This document shows, piece after piece, positions 44,543 to 56,556 of a stretch of 64,000 bases of DNA; positions within the stretch are counted from its first letter, which is position 1, and each line of letters starts with the position of its first letter. Made by a program: the position numbers and the translations under genes. The notes beneath the pieces were generated by a model. It searched no databases. It worked only from the letters and a program-made list of their open reading frames with translations, and was not told the DNA's origin. This stretch comes from Kwoniella bestiolae CBS 10118 (taxonomy: Eukaryota > Basidiomycota > Tremellomycetes > Tremellales > Cryptococcaceae): NCBI RefSeq assembly GCF_000512585.2, contig NC_089241.1, positions 2,790,001 to 2,854,000 on the forward strand. Direction: 5' to 3'.

Positions 44543-46174
44543 ATGCCAGCTGTCAAACCAGGTTCCAACATCCTCGTCACCGGAGCTTCCGGCTATATCG
44601 CTGCGTGAGTCTTCCTCTGTCAAGGTTGCGGTGAGACTGACCCTGTCCATTATAGTCATATCACTCGCGAGTTCCTCGAACAAGGATACAACGTCAGAGG
44701 AACAGTCAGAGATGATGCCAAGGGAGAATACCTGGCGAACTTGTTCAAGAACGCCAAAGGGAAGTTCTCATATGTGATCGTCAGGGAGATTGCCGAGGTG
44801 AGTTGCGTGTATCGATATATCACGGTGAGACGCTGACGGAGTCGGACAGGAAGGAGCTTTCGACGAAGCTGTCAAAGGCATGGATGGAGTAGCTCATGTT
44901 GCTAGGTAAGTCTGTCTCAGGTGTAACCTCCCTTTGTCTGATGTGGAGCTGACAAGTCGGATAGTCCGGTCACATTCGTCGTGAAGCACCTTGATGATGT
45001 AGCTATCCCTGCGGTGAATGGAACTGTTGGCATTTTGAAGAGTATCCAGAAGAACGCGTGAGTATTCTACTGAACTCGCCCCGTCCAGGTATCGCTGATC
45101 GTATTGTGAATAGACCACAAGTCCGACGAGTGGTTTACACAGCGTCCAGTGGTAGTATCAATGGACCAGGTGGACCACCAACAAAGTATGTATCAATTCA
45201 CTCGGAATGTTTAGCTGTGACAGAACATGCTGACAGCCATCTTGCAGATATGATGAAAGGGACTGGAACAAGGTTGATCTCGAGACATGCGACAAGCTGG
45301 GTTCTGATGCTCCTGGAGACTCTAAATACAGAGGTATGTGATAATCCACACTGTCTGAGAGTCTATGTCGCCATTACAAGCAAAAGCTAACTCCGTCTGT
45401 GATGTGAATTCGCAGCCAGTAAAGTATTGGCCGAAAAGGCGTTCTGGAAGTTCCTGGAAGATGAGAAACCAGCGTTCGACGGAGTAACAATCCATCCACC
45501 AATGGTGTACGGACCTATCATCCATCAGTGTGATGATCCCAAGAAGCTCAATCACTCTGTCGGTAGTGAGTCAACAGTCCGCTTTCCATCTCCTATTCGC
45601 CTGAGCTAATCGTGGGAGCGGACAGATCGTATCTACCCTTATGTAGCTGGTAAGATGAAGCAAAGCGATCTCCCCGAGAGTGGATCCAACTTCACCGACG
45701 TCCGTGATGGTGAGTTCTGAGTTCCGAGTGGATCCCGTGGATATCGCTGATGGTCGTATCAATCAGTGGCTCTGGCTGAGTTTAGGGCAATGACGATGGA
45801 AGAAGCAGGAGGTAATCGATTCTGCGTATCCAACGGTCCTTACAGCGGTAACGACGTTTGTATTGTGAGTTTGATGTTGCCTCTCTTATCCTCTCCCTGC
45901 ACTTCGGTCATCGTATACCATTTCATTCCATGGAAACGAAAACGGTTCAGTCGCTGATATGATTTGATCAAATCAGGTGCTCAATCGAGAATTCCCTCAG
46001 CTCAAGGACGTTCCCAAGGGAGATACTACTCCAGGATATCGAGACACCCTCGTGGCGAAATCGAATGTGGTGGATGGATCCAAAGCTACCAAGATCTTGG
46101 GTATAAAGTACAGGACATTGGACGAGACCATGAGAGATACTGCTACTAGCTTGATACAGAGATTCAATATCTAG
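44543..46174 (+). CDS. NAD(P)-dependent extended SDR (dihydroflavonol-reductase/Gre2-like)
   Basis: Carbonyl reductase of the extended short-chain dehydrogenase type, about 350 aa from roughly nine exons. The coenzyme motif is GSNILVTGASGYIAAHITRE; GTVRD suggests NADPH preference, because an Arg in this position contacts the 2'-phosphate in related enzymes. Other landmarks: GMDGVAHVASPVTF, VRRVVYTASSGSI (catalytic Ser region), the catalytic pair in KYRASKVLAEKAFW (YxxxK), and VTIHPPMVYGP. The C-terminal substrate domain ends YRTLDETMRDTATSLIQRFN. Relatives reduce methylglyoxal, isovaleraldehyde or flavonoid-type ketones; the substrate here is not predictable. The shared promoter with a sugar transporter hints at reduction of a transported sugar or carbonyl. 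Confidence 0.92.
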
Positions 46175-46974
46175 ACCTAGATAGACCAACGCTGAAGGGG
46201 TTGAGGAAGCTACTTGGCGGGGGCGGAATATACGATTACCATAAGTCACATAGCTGTACCAAATCCACTTGCATCCATGATCATGAACAAGATGAATTTC
46301 TATAAAAATGCGAGAGAGAAGTATTTGGAACTTGAGCTTTGCTTTGAGTATGAGATACACCTCAACCAAGCGTTCGCGTCCAAACTCGTCCAAATCACCC
46401 GGCCCGCGGTGCACACAGATATACACCTAACTTACGAATATTCGCGTGAGCTTATCAAGACTTGGCATCCGTCGATGACGTCCTGGTGTTCTCCCGAACT
46501 CCCAAGTTCATAGTGGCTTCCGTTCCCTTACGCTTATTAAGCTTGGCCTATAAGAACACTCGAAGTAACATCACATGATAAGGACTGCACCGTTCACCGG
46601 CATCCCTCGGTCCGGACAAGATAGGAATAGGCATAGACGCTTATCTCACTCATGACAGCTCGACCCGATCCAGGTTGAGGGAGGGAAGGGTTATTAGATC
46701 ATACTCCCGTTCTAGGTCAAAATCATCAGATGTCAGATGTCATTGCTGTGGCAAGCGTCCATGGTGTTCGTTCCATATCAGACTATGTACAACGATGCAT
46801 AGATTGTCTAATGCAATGGGTTTATGATTATATACAAATGATACCACTTCCCACTTCTCTCTCGTCTGTCACTCTACGCTCTACAGTCTAGACTAGTCTT
46901 CCGTCCACCTCTTAAATTTGCCAACCCCTTTTCCATGACTTGACGAGCCCTGCCATGCATCTGACAATCAACCC
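46175..46974. other. Convergent intergenic region, 800 bp
   Basis: Between the SDR stop and the phosphatase stop. No coding frame has family features and no RNA gene or inverted repeat was recognised. Confidence 0.45.
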
Positions 46975-49900
46975 CTAAGGCTTCCCCTCAGCAACATCCC
47001 TCATTCTCCCATCAATCAACGGACAAACAATCGCGAGATCATCGCTCAACCCTTCCAACTCCTTCTTCTCCTGATTCACCAAGAGGTCATCATCGGCATT
47101 TTGTCCAGGTTTGGACCCTGGAGGGGGTATCGGGGTGGCGGCTCGTGATTTCCATTCGCCAGGCATGTGAGGGGTAGCTTGACGGTGTTGGCGCATTGCT
47201 TGGCCGGCCTGAAACACGGAATCGGACATTAGCTTTGATCAAGGGGGGACACGCGAGTGTTTAATGAAGGTCCACTGATGAAACATTCAATCTAAGAGGG
47301 ATGAGGGCAGTGTACAGGGGACGAGGTGTGTAAGTAGGGGACGAGGTGTGTAGGTGGGTAAAAAAAAGCAAAAGCCATTATAATAACGCTACGCGGTGTA
47401 TTATCAAACAACGAACGACAACGAGCGACAACTCACAACCTCATCCACCCCACTCATATGTTCGTGCTTCGCGACATGTAACGCGTCCCTTATAGTCCCC
47501 CAATCATGCTGCACCACATGCCGTCTCAACACCCCCCAAGCTGAATTTTCCGATCGTTCAGATACGGGACTGAGCACATTGTTATGTGAGTTAGTTGGAT
47601 TGGGCGATAAGAACCCCTTATTCGATTGCGGAGAGGAAGAGAGCGAGGAGGAAGGAGAATGTTGATGTTGTGCTCTTGCTTTTGAGAGGACCTTATCTGT
47701 TCTTGAAGATAGGTGGGCTGCGGCGGCCGATTCAAGTTGTTTGTGTCTGAATATGTATGAGGAGCCTGCGTGGGACCAACAATCAAGCAAAAGGAAAAAT
47801 CAGCTTTTCCTTGAGGATAGGGCGAAATAAACAAGCAATGAGGATCTATGTGTATGAGATTTATCGCTTACCCAATAAGAATGACCGTAGGATACTACTC
47901 ATAATCTGCCCATTCTCATCATCCACGATATACTTCCTATCTTTCAGATCTGTGAAACCGTCGAAACCCAGTGCCATATATTCTCGCGTAATCTACCATA
48001 TCAAACCAATCAACTCAGCTTCCACCCGCAATCATGTATCAGGACGACACAGCTGAACATACCACCCTATAAATTTTCTTACTGTCCCTCTTAATCTCCT
48101 CACCAAGTTCTAACTTCTTCTGCCTAACCACAACCCTCGTCCCATCATCCTGCTCTTTGAAATCGATAAAATCCTGTGGATTCTCAATCTCATCGTCCTC
48201 GTCTTTCTTCGGGTGAGTCAACTTATGTACAGAGATGACACGTTGGTTGGGTGGTCTCGTATGATCCCATCGGACCGCCAAGCCTGATACGATGGGGAAA
48301 CGTCCCTCTTGAGCGGGCCATTTCGATAGGGCCGATTCGAGGGTGTCCCATATGCCTGCTCCGTCGATCTATGTACGACCTCAACGTTAGCTGACCGGTT
48401 ACGGTAAAGGAGGGAAGGCTTACCTCTATACAGACTACTGGATCTTCGAATGGTAGAATCTCTATATCACACGTCAAGTCAGCTATCACCTTCCACCGTA
48501 TCAGGGAGAGGAGGAGGTAGCTCACCTAGTATATCACCAAGCGTGATTTTCCCTGGACCATACTGCGAGTCCCCCCTCAAAGTCCCCCCACAAATGATGA
48601 CAGCATCCGCACAATCCTTGTCTTCTCCATTCCCATTGACCGGGGTAGTCCTTCCACTACTGGAGTTGGATCCATTCTTGCTCTTATCAATCATACTCTC
48701 CGCATAGGCGTGCAGCAGCACATCCGCAATCCAATTACCCAGCCCATTCTCCTGTGTCCTCACTATCTCTGATCGAGCATCAAAGGGCGATAAGGTGAAA
48801 CAGACAGGTTTCTGGATCGCTTCTGACACCGAGGCCAATAATGATTTGACCATCCTATCGAATGGCTCGGAAGAGGGCGATGAGGGTAGGACGTATAGAT
48901 GTTTCCCCTTGAGGGAGATGATAAGGTGTTTTCGGATTGAGCCTGGTTTGGTAGGTGTGAGTTCGAGGAGGGCGGACGTGAGATCTCGGAAATCTGTTCC
49001 TGATTTGATCAATCTGCATATCGTGTTATGTTAGCTACATCCGATGGGGGAAGAAAACTTCCGATCGAAGTTGGAGTCGACGGGACGTTGAATAAAGAGA
49101 AGAGGGAAGGGAGGGGGGCTGTTGACACGTACCTTACACCTTTGTCCTCAGTCGTCCCTGGTGCGTCGTGTCTACCTGAATACCCTTCCCAGGAAGTATG
49201 CCCTTTCCCAATCTATCCACCATTGCAATCAGCATACACATGTCGATCAGATCGAATGCGCTTACATAGTAGATATGGTCATGACCACCTATCAAGAGAT
49301 CCACACCGTGCTCATCCTCCACACCGGGTTTATCAGCCACCGCTCCCAGCTCATTACAAAGCTTGATATCGTTGGGTACTCTGCAGTGAGTTAGGGCAAT
49401 GATGATGTCGACCTGATGTGGTCCATTGGGATCACGGAGCTCTTTCGATAGTTCCAGCGCGGTCTCGACCATAGGTCGGTATTTGAAAGTCTTGGGCCAT
49501 GATGGGATGGTAGCTATCCAGTCTCTACATTGGGTCTATCAGTGTACAGAGTAGATAGAGGAACGATCTTCCTGATAATTTGGGTTGCAGGGAAGTACAC
49601 GACTCACTGCTCGACCAATCCTATCACACCGATCTTTACTCCGCATCTCTCTGTTATCCAGTACCTGTTCAACGTCTCGGGTACTTGCCCCGTCTTCTCA
49701 TCTATGATGTTCGATAATAGCCAAGGAAAGGTAGTGGACTGTATCAATTTGGTTAAGTGTGGGTATCTGACCATATCCATGTTCGGACAATCAGCTATGA
49801 CCCCTTCTCAACCTTCAACCTTATTCCCAGACACCGCAGAGCTACGAGTGGATGAGTGAGAGCAAAGAAAGCAGAACATACCCAAAATCAAAATCATGAT

Positions 49901-50228
49901 TCCCCACACAAGCCACATCGAGCTCCAGCGCATTCAACAACGGCACCATATGACTTCCCCTTGAAATACTACTTTCCACCGATGGGTTGAACACATCCCC
50001 CGCGAATAGTACCAGCCCATCTTTAACAGGTTCTTTATCCTTCCCTTTTGTCTTTGTCTCGGATCGATCTGCCCATTTATCTCTTTCTGAGAATAGGAGT
50101 TGAGCGAATTGGGATACGTTTATGTTTTGACCGTCTGACTTGGTGATTGGCGGTGCACCTGGTTGTGGGTTGTATTTCTGGTTGACGCGGTATACGTCGT
50201 TGAAGCATAGGATGGGGAGGGTGGGCAT
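46975..50228 (-). CDS. 5'-nucleotidase / UshA-family metallophosphatase
   Basis: Two-domain metallophosphoesterase of about 700 aa in roughly twelve exons. The start MPTLPILCFNDVYRVNQKYN places a CFND in place of the usual HxND-type first metal motif. The metal sites continue with LVLFAGDVFNPS, ACVGNHDFDFG, IIALTHCRVPND and LLIGGHDHIYYV, so the catalytic domain is complete except that the first motif has Cys where many relatives have His. The C-terminal nucleotidase domain follows: NGLGNWIADVLLHAY, ADAVIICGGTLRGDSQYGPG, ITLGDILE, and a recognisable ending of the substrate-binding domain (VSGLAVRWDH). No signal peptide is present, so it is probably cytosolic. After the domain there is a fungal-specific tail with YIVDDENGQIMSSILRSFLL, a Ser-rich linker and LSDDLAIVCPLIDGRMRDVA. 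Substrate is probably a nucleotide or polyphosphate; not determined. Confidence 0.88.
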
Positions 50229-51440
50229 CGTTGCTTGCTTGCTTGCTTGCGATGCTCTGTTTGGGGTGTATGTTGTTGCTGGTTATTCTTGATCAACGAT
50301 TCATCAACTGAATACGGATACCCGCACAGAGTACCACTAAGCTTGGGATCGATCACATCTATTCAGTGAAATCGTCACCACGCTCAAACACGTGGTTGGC
50401 AGGTTAGTGCATATCACGTGACCCCCCTATGATAGGTATGGGTTTCAGATTTACACGAGCAGAGAATCAGAAGGGTTTGAAGCTATGTAGGATCTTGACC
50501 CCAGCAGATGTGATTTCAGCATACCACCGCGCTAAAGTGATGGGACTTTAGATTTGCACTTGAACGAGCAAAACGATATAGGTTATCGGAAGATGCAAGA
50601 TGGAGGAGAGAAGATCAGTCTTACCGACTAGGTTATGGTGGAGTCACATTCCTGCGGCATCTCCAATCATCACGGACACGAAGGCAGAACATGAGGACGA
50701 ATGGGTCCGTCGTTTGAAGCTCGATAAGTCCGATAGATGATACGGAGTAACGTTAACGTACGGAAATCCGTCAATTCAATATGGTGGGTCATCAGTCCGC
50801 TCTTGTCCCTTGATGGACTCATCACCATGTGATGACGATGGCCATGATGACTCTTGTAGACTGACTATGCCCAGACCGCATGATGATCCCCACTACTCTT
50901 GTTCGACTGGACACATGTCAACGACATAAGCAGTCCACTAAGATCAATCGGCTTTGTCAATATTCCATTCAGCTCGCTAAACACGTGTCATCCGAGTCGG
51001 GCGATTCTATCCGATATCGGACCTCCCACTCCCAAGTTAAGCCGTTCAACCACATCTCACCTTTTGAGCTGTTCCTCTCCTGTTACCCCACGTACCGCAA
51101 ATGGAAACCACTTTGTCCATTTATGGAATATCCGACATCGGGATAGAATGATCGTCATTGCCATGACATTCCTCCATTGCCTGCCATTTTCATCACTTCT
51201 CTCCTGATGCCTTGCATACCGGTGCCGGACCGGCGTAAGAAAGAAGCACCACAAAGATTTTCTTTCTTCTATCGTGAGCAGCTGCTCCAACCCATCATGG
51301 GATATATAAACACGGGATTACCTCCATGTCAAATCCGACACTCATCAAATCATTGTATCATTATATCAAGTCACCAAGTCATACTGATATTCACACCACA
51401 CCATCGCTACCTTAAGATCTAGACAAAGTAACTATACACA
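50229..51440. promoter_or_regulatory. Divergent promoter of phosphatase and inositol oxygenase
   Basis: 1.2 kb between divergent starts. A (TTGC)n run lies at 50233-50250 in the phosphatase leader. One CGG-N4-CCG site (CGGAAATCCG) is at 50761-50770 with a near copy of the CGGAGTACCG decamer (CGGAGTAACG) at 50743-50752. A CCGG-rich palindromic patch (ACCGGTGCCGGACCGG) is near 51220. A TATATAA-like element at about 51301 is 140 bp before the inositol oxygenase start. No gene is seen. Confidence 0.45.
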
Positions 51441-52945
51441 ATGGTCCACGCACCCGAAATCACCGACTACGTCAAATCCCGAGCCAAGGCAATGGACGAG
51501 GTCTCGGACCAGATCGATGAAGTAAACTTGCTCAAACTGAAGCAATCTGCCAAACAACATATCGAGAACGAGGTGGGGTACGACGGGGAGAGTAAATTCG
51601 ATAGTGAGAAGGACAAATCGGGGTTCAGGCAGTACGAGAATGCTTGTGATAGGGTTAAGAATTTTTATGCGGTGGGTAAAATTTCACCTATCGAACCCAC
51701 AAGGAACAGTTACGCAGTTGGACTTGAGTTCTCTATCGAATAACGTGCTGATTCTGGTGTAATGTGGTAGGAACAACACACCAAACAAACGCTCGAATAC
51801 AACCTCCGAATCAGAAAAGAATTCCGAGAGACCGTAAGAGCACGAATGGTGGGTCAAAATTACACCCTTCCTCTCTGGCATATACTGATCATCCGAGTTC
51901 GCAATTAGGGGGTATGGGAAGCTCTCGAGCTCCTCAACACTCTAGTGGACGAATCCGATCCCGACACCTCCGTTCCTCAGATCGTCCATGCCCTCCAGGC
52001 TGCCGAGGCAGCAAGGAAGGATGGGAAACCCGAGTGGATGCAATTGACATGTCTTATACATGATCTGGGTAAGTTCCCCTTATAATTCTGACCACAATCA
52101 TAGACATTCTCCATCCATGAAACATGATCACCGATACTTCCCGGTTAATGCAGGACTGGTAAGCTAATACCCAAGATCGGATATAGGCAAACTCCTATGT
52201 TTCTTCGGAGCAGACGGTCAATGGGACGTAGTAGGCGATACCTTCGTAGTAGGCTGCAAATACGTCGACGAAATTATCTACGGTCCTGAGAGCTTCAAGC
52301 AAAACCCAGATTACTACGATGAGAAGCTTCAGACTGATTTGGGGATATATGAGGAACACTGTGGGTTGGAGAATGTTATGATTAGTTTTGGACATGACGA
52401 GGTGCGTTGTCCCCTTCAATCACAATCACAATCACAATCACAATCACAATCACAATCACAATCGATACAAGGTATAGATGAGTTGAGTGCTGATGAAGGT
52501 CTAACGGCGTGAACAGTACCTCTACCACATTTGCAAGACTCAGTCGAATTTGCCTAAAGAGGGCTTATGGATGATCCGGTGAGTCTTTTTACCCACATCA
52601 CATGATTTAAAACAATATTAGAGTTGACGAGCAGGACTGATTCCGATGTACGATGTAGATACCATTCGTTCTACCCATGGCACCGAGCAGGTTCAAACGC
52701 CTACAGACACCTGATGGTAGAAGAGGACGAACAGGCTTTGAAAGCTGTTCGAGCGTTCAACCGTGAGTCGTCGCTCACAACCAAAATCAGGTGATTATGA
52801 ACAAGCACGTGGAGCTGATGGCCTGGTGGTTGGAATAGCATACGACCTATACTCCAAATCCGACGCTCCACCCAACGTGGACGAGCTGAAAGTGTATTAT
52901 CAGGGATTGATCAAGAAATACTTCCCAGAGGAGATTGAATGGTAG
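51441..52945 (+). CDS. MIOX: Inositol oxygenase
   Basis: Di-iron enzyme that oxidises myo-inositol to D-glucuronate, the entry point of inositol catabolism. About eight exons give roughly 320 aa, close to the family length. Start MVHAPEITDYVKSRAKAMDE; then FRQYENACDRVKNFYAEQHT at an exon junction, WEALELLNTLVDESDPDT, the metal-binding LTCLIHDLGKLLCFFG (His-Asp), WDVVGDTFVVGCKY, SFGHDEYLYHI (second His ligand), YHSFYPWHRAG (third), and the family end NPYDLYSKSDAPPNVDELK. All ligand motifs are intact. An intron carries a hexanucleotide microsatellite. Tremellales grow on inositol, so regulation by inositol is expected, though no known element was recognised. Confidence 0.96.
52417..52463 (+). 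repeat. (CAATCA)~7.8 microsatellite in MIOX intron
   Basis: Seven full and one partial perfect copies of CAATCA in the intron after the FGHDE exon; a length-variable marker that does not touch coding sequence. Confidence 0.92.
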
Positions 52946-53461
52946 TTCGTTCTTTGTTCTTTGTTCTTATTTTTGAGCTTTTCTTCGTTGTATTTATATA
53001 TTCTGGCTTGAAAGTGTGCATACAGATAGAGTTTGGAGTTACCGTATACAAGAAGTATGCATGGACATTTACTTGACGATGGGATGGAACAAAATCAAAT
53101 TAGTATACATGTCGTGGATAAGTCACAATCAACCGAATCTGTAGATACACAAACACTTGATGTGCATTGCTCATTGGAGAAAGGCAGCATGAAAGACTTG
53201 GGTTACATACGGTACGTTCATATAATACACTGCACATGCCTGATAAGATACAAGGAAACCTTATCCAACGAAATTGGTATACATTTTTGGTATTGGTTTT
53301 TTCGTCAAGCAATCAACAACCAGAACCAGAACCAGATTGAAATTGCAATAAACTACACATGTAGACGAAACCGAACTGGAAACCAGAACCAGAACGCCAT
53401 ATCACTTCGTACATTATACTTTACCCATCTTCTCCAGCGACAGTACCAATCCATGATCCAC
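52946..53461. other. Convergent intergenic region
   Basis: About 515 bp between the inositol oxygenase stop and the stop of the next gene. It includes repeated CCAGAA/CAGAAC units near 53321-53395. No gene is seen. Confidence 0.5.
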
Positions 53462-54975
53462 TCACATCTCACCCCAAGAATCCTCCACCAACTCCATCCA
53501 CCCTTCCGCGTCCTCATCCGCTTCTCCCCCCCCATCAAATCCATCCCTATATGTATATTCCTCATCCACTTCCATGCCCTGATCCTCCTCCTCCTTTAAC
53601 GACTCCAACCCCCCAGTCTGCCAATTATACCCAACTAACCCCGCCAACTCGGGGTGCACGTGCTCTTTCACTTTGTTTTTCTCCATCAACAGTCTTCGGT
53701 GGATCTCCCCCCGTTTCAATGTGAGAGGGAAGGATTCCGATCGGTTGGAGGGAGAGGAGGTAGGGGATCTCGTGTCCTCCTGGTCCTGTTCCCTATTGGT
53801 GTCAAGAGTGATTGTCTCCGGCGTGTACTCTTCACTCAGATCGTTGAATGATCTGTAATTCTCGGGATTGAAGTGGGCCATCGGCAAATCGTAGTTGGTA
53901 AGGAATTGATCACCGTATGAACGTTCCAAATGGCGGGGGTATCTGACATTCCGTCTATCCGAGGCGAGGAGACGGGATTGTAATTCAGAAACTTCTGATG
54001 ATTTCACGATTCCCTATGAACATCATTCATATCAGCTTGAACCGGGACTTGATTCATTATAGAACAGCTACGAGAACGTACTTACCCATAAAGAATGATT
54101 ATAAGCTCTCCTAGAAATTCTCAAGCTTTGCCAAGCGAAGTTATACCAATACCCACCAAGCTACAGTTAGATAAATTATCTCACGTCAGCTCATTCTAGA
54201 TGGTACATACCAGGTAAGATCACCTACAATGGCCAAAGCTCTCAACGCACTATCTCGATCCTCGAAATCGACCTGAGCAGTATATTGTTGACGAGCCTCG
54301 TATTCTCTGAATACTATGATTGATGTCTATCTCCATCTCTTCATCAGCTCATATTCCAATCATAAATCGTACAAGAAGAAATGGAGGAATTAAGCTGAGT
54401 AGAAGTAGAAGTGGACGTACAATCTTACCGCAAGGTTTGAGTTTACTCCATAAATACAATTTCATCTCCCCCATTCCCTGGAAAGCACGAAGGTCCAGTC
54501 CAATCATTTGGACGTTAGTCTCGCTAACTCCCACGAGATGATCCTCGAATAACCCTGTCTGGCGGTTCAGTCGTTTGTAGGTCGTCCAACCAAGTAATGG
54601 TCGGAGGGAATGTTTGTCCACTACAATGTATTCTGCTTCCTCGGTATTGGGCGGAGTGGGAGAGTGAGTAACGTCGGTAGTAGTATGGGGAGCGAGTGGT
54701 AATGATACATCTTGGGTGATTTGGGAAGTAGAGGAAGAAGAGGAAGATTCTATTCCACCAGGTACAGAGTAATCGTCCTCGCCTCCTGCCACTAGCTGCT
54801 CATTCGAGGAAGGATGGAATGTGGAGTACCCTCTGATTGATGAGGGTGCTGGGGTGGAATGGGGGTATCGTCGTGGGGCAGCAGAAGGGAGTGGTTGGAG
54901 GTTTGAGCCGGTTAGTCGGGGTTTGGTATGTGGTCGATGGGAGGAGGAAGGTGAGGATGAACGGGGTCGTTTCAT
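53462..54975 (-). CDS. Nuclear protein with RRM-like core, unknown function
   Basis: Four exons give about 450 aa. The start MKRPRSSSPSSSHRPHTKPR looks like a nuclear localisation signal. A disordered Ser/Pro/Thr stretch leads to a conserved core: YIVVDKHSLRPLLGWTTYKR, VQMIGLDLRAFQGMGEMKLY and LWSKLKPCGKIV, then across an intron EARQQYTAQVDFEDRDSALR and ALAIVGDL. The pattern strand-helix (LKPCGKIV) - strand (YTAQVDFEDRDSALRAL) resembles an RNA-recognition motif, but the aromatic RNP residues are not obvious. A conserved GGYWYNFAWQSLRISRR block follows, then an acidic C-terminus ending VEDSWGEM. A longer in-frame start at 55173 is less likely. Family not recognised. Confidence 0.7.
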
Positions 54976-55416
54976 TTTGCGCAGAAGGATGGGGATGTGA
55001 TCGAGAGTGGGGCTGAGGTAGCGATATTGAAATCTTGAGTCGTATGATTGATCGAATATAATGGGAAGCACAAGAGGAAAGAGGAAAGAAAGATGGCGAA
55101 GCAATGAATTGTAAGTGTTTTCTCTTTTTGATGTATCTTGGATTAGTGTATCGAGGGTCAGTGCGTAAGTCAAACGTCAACTCGACTTGTCACTTTTGGG
55201 GCAGATGTCCTTATATCTTGATACTTTCAAAACCCATACACTGTAACAGCATAGGTAAGATGTACATATGACAACAAAGATGATGACAAGAGATATACAT
55301 GAACGTTATAAAAGAGACAACAATGAACATAAGAACATGACTCACAACTACAACGCTTGACACTCATGGAGAGACAATATCGGTACAACCTTAATACACT
55401 GTCATACACCCTCACT
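54976..55416. other. Intergenic, promoter of nuclear protein gene
   Basis: 441 bp between the nuclear-protein start and the Yippee stop, both minus strand genes. No independent feature is seen. Confidence 0.5.
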
Positions 55417-55949
55417 TCACCAATTATTCTCCTTCACCACCTTGGCTTGCTCAAGTATGAACCTATTCTCCTTGTACTTTTGCTCAGCGGTAGGCGTCTT
55501 GATGTACTTCCATCCAAGGGAAGAGCCGCATGATGCGCAGAGGAGGTCTGCACAGGTGTGTTTGCCGGTACTATAATTGCATAGATGAGTCAGCATCATC
55601 TTACATCCTTGGACTTCCCATATCTTATTGGGTAAAGCGTTCATTGAATCAAGATGGACTCTACTCACAGTAATCTACGTTCATCTTGTTTACCCAAATT
55701 GGTATTGACCGTGGAATTCATCAGACTAGCAACCATGCCCTCCATCAGCACATATGTCGCCGTTTCAGTATGAAGCCTAGATACGATAATCACTTACAAA
55801 GCTTTACCTGATCCACCTGTAAATCCCTTGGAGCACAACTCATCCTGCAGCGCAATAACCAGCCCACACTCCTTACAACTGAATACGGGTAGGTCGGAAG
55901 GTAAGTAATGTAGATCCTGTCTCGCGCAGGTCGTAGGATCAGGCGACAT
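55417..55949 (-). CDS. Yippee-like zinc-binding protein
   Basis: Three exons give about 120 aa, the usual size of Yippee proteins (yeast Moh1, animal YPEL). The conserved fold is complete: FSCKECGLVIALQDELCSKG (first CxxC), FTGGSGKAF at a junction, LMNSTVNTNLGKQDERRLL, TGKHTCADLLCASCG (second CxxC) and SSLGWKYIKTP. The second exon must begin at the acceptor ...TTGCTAG| near 55732, because earlier AGs would add residues absent from the family. The zinc site and the GWKY end are intact. Yippee domains share a fold with Mis18 and the cereblon ligand pocket; cellular role is unclear. Confidence 0.92.
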
Positions 55950-56556
55950 GCTTGCGATGCATCCCCTCGAGGTTTGTGTCCCTTCTTTCCTTGCGTGCTC
56001 GTACTCGAAGCGGATAGATTAGATAGGGAATGATATGATGATGAGTCAAAGTCAATGGAAGCGGGGTTATCGGAGTCCCGTCTTTGGACTGTTGTATCAT
56101 GAACCGGTCCGAGGATGTAGGTGGGTGAGAAAATGATCGATGAGGGTGAGATGTAAATGGAGCTTCGGAATTGGATGGGAGCGTCGTAACCGGTTAACAA
56201 ATGAACAAATGAACAAATGAATTCAGGGTAACAAAGCACTACTCGTAGTATTCGAGGAGATAATAATGAGGAATGGGGCATGTTGTAATGGTGAATTACG
56301 ATTTGGATCTGATTTTGTATTCGGTTTAATTACTTCCGTTAAGCTGATTTGTAAAGTCCAATACGAGTGAGTACCTGTTTTCCCCAAATAAACGAAGTGT
56401 GTGTGCATTACACTCACCTAGATAAAGAGATTGGGTTTCTCGTTCCTTTCTCCGTCCAATTTCCTCGTCCTCGCCCGCTTCTTTTCCTTCTTCCTTTATC
56501 TTTGATCAACCCTCATCTTCGTTTTCTCCTTCTATACCCTCAACATACATACCAAA
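55950..56556. promoter_or_regulatory. Divergent promoter of Yippee and biotin synthase genes
   Basis: 607 bp between divergent start codons. It contains a (AACAAATG)3 tandem near 56194-56219 and a long CT-rich leader before the biotin synthase ATG. No gene is seen. Confidence 0.5.

Noticed and set aside
50743..50770. CGG-N4-CCG site and near-decamer upstream of inositol oxygenase as part of the 28.6-kb regulon
   Set aside because: Single site and one-mismatch copy are within chance for 64 kb, and the gene is 20 kb away; kept only as a note.
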